Positions 1-3,265 of a DNA stretch of 5,950 nt are shown piece by piece; within the stretch, counting starts at the first letter, position 1, and each line of letters opens with the position of its first letter. A model generated the notes under the pieces. The model made no database searches and had not been told where the DNA came from. It saw only the letters and a program-made list of their open reading frames with translations. A program made the translations under genes and the position numbers. The stretch covers positions 1-5,950 of the forward strand of contig JACCZA010000004.1 in NCBI GenBank assembly GCA_013696185.1, read 5' to 3'. This DNA comes from Actinomycetota bacterium (lineage in GTDB: Bacteria; Actinomycetota; Thermoleophilia; Gaiellales; Gaiellaceae).

Positions 1-137
1 CCGGGCGCCACGGCGGCTGCGAGCGCGTGGGCGACGAGCGCGAGCTCGCCCCCGCCCGCGCCGCCGGCATGGGGGTCGGCGACGACGACCGCCCAGAGCT
101 CCTCGAACAGATCGTCGTCTGACTCGACGTGGGTCAT
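1..137 (-). CDS. Hypothetical protein, N-terminal 45 residues only (runs off left edge)
   Basis: I do not recognise this protein. An ATG at 137-135 opens a frame that stays open for 45 codons to the window edge. About nine in ten of its codons end in G or C, as in the neighbouring genes, which supports real coding. The start is favoured by a purine-rich GAAGGG at 141-146, three bases before the ATG. The visible N-terminus begins MTHVESDDDLFEELW: an acidic opening followed by a hydrophobic, alanine- and glycine-rich stretch. There is no signal peptide and no recognisable motif. It lies 69 bases beyond the stop of the TPR gene on the same strand, so it could be the next gene of the same transcription unit. 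The product cannot be named from this fragment. Confidence 0.55.
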   Translation of the reverse strand, partial: MTHVESDDDLFEELWAVVVADPHAGGAGGGELALVAHALAAAVAP

Positions 138-206
138 GAGCCCTTCATCGGCTCTCGGGCGTGCGGACTTGCGTCGCGCGTTCGAGGAGGTGCGCGGGCC
201 GCGCCC

Positions 207-689
207 TCACGCCACGCCGAAGGCCTCCTCGAGCTCTGCCCGCTCGATGCAGCGGCGGCCCTGCGAGCTCAGGCGCTCGTCGCCGATCTCGCGCCCCGTG
301 TCGAGGAACACGCGCCCGAGCAGGCGCAGGATGCCCGCGTCGCCGGTGCGGGTCTCGACGAGCTCACCGATCCGCAGGGCGTCGGCCGGCTCCCCCTGGT
401 CGCAGCGGATGGCGGCGGCGCAGACGAGCGCCGCGATCTTCGCCTCCGCCGAGGGCTGGACGCGGATCGCGTCGCGCAGCACCTGGAGCGCGTCGTCGTA
501 GTAGCCGAGGAGCGCGAGCGTGGCGCCGAGCGCCGTCAGCGCCCATGCGTGCTCGTCGGCACCTTCCGCCCGCGCCAGGGCGAGGACGTGGGTGAGGAGC
601 GCGTCGTCCTCGCCCTCCGCGCGGGCCGAGCGCACGCGTCCCTGCAGTTCGTGGAACAGATCCCCCGCAGTCGGGCCGCAGTCGGTCAC
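207..689 (-). CDS. TPR-repeat protein, 160 aa
   Basis: A small, probably cytoplasmic, all-helical protein built on tetratricopeptide repeats, which normally serve as protein-protein docking surfaces; no enzymatic motif is visible. The clearest repeat spans about residues 48-80 and matches the TPR pattern: A50, L54, G55, G62-Y63-Y64, A67-L68, L71, A74 and P79. A second, degenerate repeat follows at about 84-116 (A91, G99, A102-A104-L105), then a helical tail. I start it at GTG 689. It is the first start codon in frame after the RES stop at 734, and the frame above it is RES-gene shadow. A weak AGGCGG lies at 693-698. A possible -10, TAAGCT, sits on the minus strand at 718-723, in the 44-base gap after the RES gene, so the gene may have its own promoter as well as read-through from the toxin operon. 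The partner is unknown. Confidence is good for the gene and TPR fold, low for any role. Confidence 0.78.
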   Translation of the reverse strand: MTDCGPTAGDLFHELQGRVRSARAEGEDDALLTHVLALARAEGADEHAWALTALGATLALLGYYDDALQVLRDAIRVQPSAEAKIAALVCAAAIRCDQGEPADALRIGELVETRTGDAGILRLLGRVFLDTGREIGDERLSSQGRRCIERAELEEAFGVA

Positions 690-733
690 GCACCGCCTAT
701 CGGCGCGGCCGCCGCCGAGCTTAACGACGCTCC

Positions 734-1288
734 CTACGAGGGGGTGAGTCCGAGGTGGACGGCGGCTTCGACGACCGCCTCGTCCTCGAGCGTGACCTCC
801 CGCACCTCCAGCAGGCGCAGCGCCCGCTGCACACGGTCGAAGAGGGTGAGGTTCGTCCAGAGCGACTCGAAGCTCGACCACCAGCGCAGGCCTGCCGCGC
901 GCTCGTGCGCGAGATAGAGCGCGAGGGCCTGCGGCTGGGTGACGTCGCGGCTGCGCGTGGCCACCTGCGAGGGACGGAGGGCATGTGCCTGCAGCACGGC
1001 CGGATCGTCGAGGTCGACGAGCTCCTCGCCGTCCCGAAGCTCGATCGCCGCGAGCGCCAGCGGCAGCCGCCGGCGCAGCAGGAGCGCCGGCACGAGGGGC
1101 CGACCCCGGAAGCGCGCGAGCTGCTCCACGACCCCCGAGACGGGCCGGTCGGCCAGGTAGAGACACCCGTAGTCCCCGGGGTTGTCGTGCCGGCCGTCGC
1201 CCTGGTACGGCCGTGGGAACCAGAGGGCGCCGTCCGGCTCGGTCGGGCGCGCGGCCCGTCGCCAGGCGAAGCAGCGGTGCAGGATCAC
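734..1288 (-). CDS. RES-domain toxin of a RES/Xre toxin-antitoxin pair, 184 aa
   Basis: This reads as a RES-family toxin (Pfam RES, PF08808). Characterised members (MbcT of Mycobacterium tuberculosis, RES toxins of Photorhabdus and Pseudomonas) degrade NAD+ or ADP-ribosylate a host enzyme, with an ADP-ribosyltransferase-like fold. The family pattern is visible: an N-terminal arginine (R5 in LHRCF), then GCLYLADRPVSGVVEQ with Y44 and E55 in the positions of the conserved Tyr and Glu. The C-terminal part has AGLRWWSS (S138/S139) followed by NLTLFD (146-151), matching the usual Gly-x-x-x-x-Ser and Asn-x-x-x-Phe-Asp signature. The length is normal and the frame intact, so the toxin is probably active. 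It starts at GTG 1288, overlapping the antitoxin stop by 4 nt (GTGA), so translation is likely coupled. Exact activity (NADase, NAD+ phosphorylase or ADP-ribosyltransferase) cannot be decided from sequence. Confidence 0.85.
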   Translation of the reverse strand: MILHRCFAWRRAARPTEPDGALWFPRPYQGDGRHDNPGDYGCLYLADRPVSGVVEQLARFRGRPLVPALLLRRRLPLALAAIELRDGEELVDLDDPAVLQAHALRPSQVATRSRDVTQPQALALYLAHERAAGLRWWSSFESLWTNLTLFDRVQRALRLLEVREVTLEDEAVVEAAVHLGLTPS

Positions 1289-1617
1289 GCGAACGAGTCG
1301 GCGCGCTCGGCGCGGATCGCCCGCATCAGCTCCTCCGTTCTCCCGGCGCGCACGAGGTCGATCGGGCGCCGGTCGCCGAGCAGCGGATTGAGCCCGAGCA
1401 GCCAGGCCTTCGCCGCCTCCACCTCGTAGATGCGGAGCAGACTCGACCAGACGAGCTCGAGCAGGTCGACGCGCTCGGCGTTCAGCGGGTCGATGCCCGC
1501 GCCGCGCAGCCAGCGGGTGACGCGCGAGCGGCTGACGCCCAGGAGGTCCGCGACCGCCGCCCCCGAGCGCAGGTCGTCGCGCAGGGCCTCGACCTTCACG
1601 GCGGTCGCGACGGGCAT
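1285..1617 (-). CDS. Xre/MbcA/ParS-type antitoxin of the RES pair, 110 aa
   Basis: Antitoxin and probable autorepressor of the downstream RES toxin. Residues about 20-38 (AAVADLLGVSRSRVTRWLRG) form a helix-turn-helix. The C-terminal half, about 68-105, carries the toxin-binding pattern of MbcA/ParS/Xre antitoxins (PF09722): KAWLLGLNPLLGDRRPIDL followed by VRAGRTEELMRAI. In this family that domain covers the toxin's NAD+-binding cleft. At 110 residues it is compact but complete. ATG 1617 is chosen because a -10 element lies six bases upstream, giving a leaderless mRNA, and because the protein would begin just before the HTH. There is no Shine-Dalgarno sequence. The gene order (antitoxin first) and the 4-nt overlap with the toxin are typical of RES/Xre modules. 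The inverted repeat at 1630-1652 is the likely binding site. Confidence 0.87.
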   Translation of the reverse strand: MPVATAVKVEALRDDLRSGAAVADLLGVSRSRVTRWLRGAGIDPLNAERVDLLELVWSSLLRIYEVEAAKAWLLGLNPLLGDRRPIDLVRAGRTEELMRAIRAERADSFA

Positions 1618-1623
1618 GCGCTC

Positions 1624-1629
1624 AGTCTA
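1624..1629 (-). promoter_or_regulatory. -10 element of a leaderless antitoxin-toxin promoter
   Basis: The minus strand reads TAGACT at 1629-1624, a good match to the actinobacterial TANNNT -10 motif. Six bases (GAGCGC) separate it from the antitoxin ATG at 1617. Transcription would therefore begin at or within a base of the start codon, which explains the missing ribosome-binding site. No convincing -35 hexamer is visible. The region where it would fall lies inside the inverted repeat at 1630-1652. Confidence 0.6.
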
Positions 1630-1652
1630 CGCGCAACGGGAACTGTTGCGCG
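1630..1652. promoter_or_regulatory. 8-bp perfect inverted repeat, probable Xre antitoxin operator
   Basis: CGCGCAAC at 1630-1637 is matched exactly by its reverse complement GTTGCGCG at 1645-1652, with a 7-base spacer. One more pair is possible inside the spacer (G1639 with C1643), so the symmetry is close to full. The repeat sits in the 44-bp gap between the SEC-C stop and the antitoxin start and touches the TAGACT -10. A dimeric HTH protein bound here would block the -35/spacer region. Autorepression through such repeats is established for RES/Xre operons; that this one is bound by this antitoxin is inference. It could also fold as a hairpin after the SEC-C gene, but no T-run follows. Confidence 0.6.
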
Positions 1653-1661
1653 CCGGCTCGA

Positions 1662-2489
1662 TCAAGGCGCCGCTTCGGCCCCGAGCAGCTCGTCGAGCTC
1701 GTCGAGCGAGGCACCGAGCAGAAGCGCTGCGAGCGAGGCCTCGAAGTCGGCGTCGCCGCCGTAGCGTCCACAGGCGTCGAGCAGCACGCGCGAGGCCCGC
1801 GGGCAGCCCTCGACGGGAAGCTCGCGGCGCACACGCTCGACGAGCACGTCGAGGCGCCGGTGGTGCCGCCCGGAGAAGAGGTGCGCCGCCTCGGCGTCGA
1901 CGGCGCGCTCCCACTCGTCCCCGGCCGCCTCGGCCGCCTCCGCGGTCCGCGCCGCCTCGACGGCGCTCCAGAGATCGAGGGGCTCGACGGCGAGGCCGAG
2001 CGCCATCAGCGGATCGCCGAGCAGCTCCTCGCTCTCCTCGAGGAAGGCGAGCAACGGCTCGTCGTGCGGCCGCCGCTCGGCAAGCCCGGCCACGACCGCA
2101 CCCTCGAGCAACGTCGCCAGCGCGAGCGCCTCGTCCCCGAGCTCGGCGCAGAGCTCGCCCCAGGCCTCCGGCAGCTCCTCCGCCACGCCCTCCTCGATCC
2201 GCCTCCGCTCCGCCTCGCCGAGCCTCGCGATGCCCTCCTCGATCGACTCGTCGGCGAGATCGTCGAGTCCGACGCCGTCGCGGGCACGTTCGTCGGCCCA
2301 CTCGTCGAACTGCGGACAGTCCGGCCGCAGGAGGGGAAAGTGGGTCGGCAGGGCCGCGATCTCCAGGAGGAGCTCCCGGCGCCTCGCGTCCGCCAGCTCC
2401 TCGTCTCTCGTCCGGCCGCAACAGAGCTTGTGCTTGCGGCCCGAGCCGCACGGACATGGCCCATTGCGCTGGATGGTCGCCCTTGCCAC
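1662..2489 (-). CDS. SEC-C motif protein, about 275 aa, function unknown
   Basis: The N-terminus carries a complete SEC-C zinc motif (PF02810): NGPCPCGSGRKHKLCCG, with C12, C14, C23 and C24 as metal ligands. In SecA this motif binds zinc and contacts SecB or ribosomes; in many uncharacterised proteins its target is unknown. The remaining roughly 250 residues are alanine-, leucine- and glutamate-rich, strongly acidic and predicted helical. They contain no catalytic signature or membrane segment that I recognise. I prefer GTG 2489, giving VARATIQRNGPCPCG, because the recognisable protein begins there and TATGCT lies nine bases upstream (possible leaderless start). An in-frame ATG at 2543 would add 18 residues rich in W, R and C and eat into the promoter space of the divergent nuclease gene. 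The gene ends 44 bases before the antitoxin gene on the same strand. The SEC-C motif is certain; the role is not known. Confidence 0.8.
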   Translation of the reverse strand: MARATIQRNGPCPCGSGRKHKLCCGRTRDEELADARRRELLLEIAALPTHFPLLRPDCPQFDEWADERARDGVGLDDLADESIEEGIARLGEAERRRIEEGVAEELPEAWGELCAELGDEALALATLLEGAVVAGLAERRPHDEPLLAFLEESEELLGDPLMALGLAVEPLDLWSAVEAARTAEAAEAAGDEWERAVDAEAAHLFSGRHHRRLDVLVERVRRELPVEGCPRASRVLLDACGRYGGDADFEASLAALLLGASLDELDELLGAEAAP

Positions 2490-2498
2490 GAGGCGTCG

Positions 2499-2504
2499 AG
2501 CATA
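2499..2504 (-). promoter_or_regulatory. Possible -10 element for the SEC-C gene
   Basis: The minus strand reads TATGCT at 2504-2499, fitting TANNNT, nine bases before the GTG at 2489. It resembles the arrangement at the antitoxin promoter but with slightly longer spacing and no clear -35. It supports the 2489 start only weakly. Confidence 0.3.
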
Positions 2505-2584
2505 GGTACCGCAGCGGACGGCCCACAGCCCCTTCCACCTCATCCTGCCCGTTTGCGGACCTGGCTCCTTGCTGCGAAGGTGCC

Positions 2585-2590
2585 GGGAGG
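2585..2590 (+). promoter_or_regulatory. Ribosome-binding site fixing the nuclease start
   Basis: GGGAGG at 2585-2590 stands three bases before ATG 2594. The spacing is a little short, but the match is strong. It decides the start within a much longer open frame: the residues encoded just after it form a signal peptide, whereas everything upstream in frame is arginine- and proline-rich shadow of the SEC-C gene. Confidence 0.6.
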
Positions 2591-2593
2591 ACG

Positions 2594-3265
2594 ATGCGGC
2601 GCCTCCTTCCCCTGCTCGTACTCGTCGTATTCGCGACCACGGCTACCGCCTCCTCCGGGAGACCGGAGGGCAGCTTCGCGCTGCGGGGCACCGTCCTCCA
2701 CGCGGTCGACGGCGACACGCTCGCCGTGCGGCTCGACAGCGGCAGGGAGGAGCGCGTACGCCTGATCGGGATCGACACGCCGGAGCGAGGCGAGTGCTAC
2801 GCCGGCCGGGCGACCGGCGCGGCGCGCGCCCTCGCCGACGACAGGCCCGTCCTCCTCGTAGGCGACGCCACGCAGGACACACGCGATCGTTACGGACGCC
2901 TGCTCGCGTACGCCTGGGTGGACGGCCGACGGGATCTCGGCTTCCAGCTCGTCGTGCGCGGGCTGGCGCGGGTCTACGTGTACCGGAGCGCCTTCGCGCG
3001 CCTCGGCCCCTACAGGTACGCGGAGAGCCTCGGACGCCGGCGCGCGGCCAGCGTGTACCACGGGTGCGGCGCACCTGCTCCGCTCCCCGCGGCGCCGGCG
3101 GGAGCGACGGGCGCCCGCTGCGACCCCTCCTACCCCGACGTGTGCATCCCACCGGCCCCACCGGATCTCGACTGCGCCCAGGTCGGCTTCGAGCGCTTCA
3201 GGGTCGTCGGCCGCGACCCGCACGGCTTCGACGGGGACGGCGACGGGATCGGCTGCGAGGGTTGA
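2594..3265 (+). CDS. Secreted thermonuclease-like (SNase) protein with excalibur calcium-binding tail, 223 aa
   Basis: A probable exported, calcium-dependent nuclease cutting DNA and RNA by phosphodiester hydrolysis, as in Staphylococcus aureus nuclease (PF00565). The signal peptide is residues 1-19: RR, then a hydrophobic core LLPLLVLVVFATT, with an A-T-A cleavage site before S20. There is no lipobox. The SNase domain covers about 28-155 and retains the catalytic set: D41 (VDGDT), R56, D61, T62, E64 (RLIGIDTPE) and R102 (RYGRLLAY), equivalent to S. aureus D21, R35, D40, T41, E43 and R87. After a proline-alanine linker comes a cysteine-containing segment (CDPSYPDVCIPP, 176-187). The tail is an excalibur motif, FDGDGDGIGCE (212-222), with D213, D215 and D217 as EF-hand-like ligands (PF05901). 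Its cysteines suit an oxidising extracellular location. It is divergent from the SEC-C gene across 104 bases and abuts the convergent nuclease-helicase. Likely roles are nutrient scavenging or degrading extracellular nucleic acid. Confidence 0.92.
   Translation: MRRLLPLLVLVVFATTATASSGRPEGSFALRGTVLHAVDGDTLAVRLDSGREERVRLIGIDTPERGECYAGRATGAARALADDRPVLLVGDATQDTRDRYGRLLAYAWVDGRRDLGFQLVVRGLARVYVYRSAFARLGPYRYAESLGRRRAASVYHGCGAPAPLPAAPAGATGARCDPSYPDVCIPPAPPDLDCAQVGFERFRVVGRDPHGFDGDGDGIGCEG

Noticed and set aside
690..1166. N-terminal extension of the TPR frame up to 1166
   Set aside because: It would lie antiparallel in frame space over the RES gene and is Arg/Ala/Pro-rich. There is no in-frame start between the RES stop and GTG 689.
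755..1429. A 224-codon plus-strand frame opposite the RES/Xre genes
   Set aside because: The minus strand carries recognisable RES and Xre domains over the same bases; the plus frame has no family pattern.
1630..1652. Inverted repeat read as a terminator for the SEC-C gene
   Set aside because: No T-run follows on the minus strand; instead a -10 element abuts it, which fits an operator better. A dual role is not excluded.
1430..2593. Long in-frame extension upstream of the secreted nuclease (total frame 611 codons)
   Set aside because: The extra N-terminal part is arginine- and proline-rich low-complexity sequence antisense to the SEC-C gene. The signal peptide and Shine-Dalgarno place the start at 2594.
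1627..2778. A 383-codon minus-strand frame across the SEC-C and nuclease regions
   Set aside because: It overlaps both better-supported genes, lacks motifs and has shadow-type composition.
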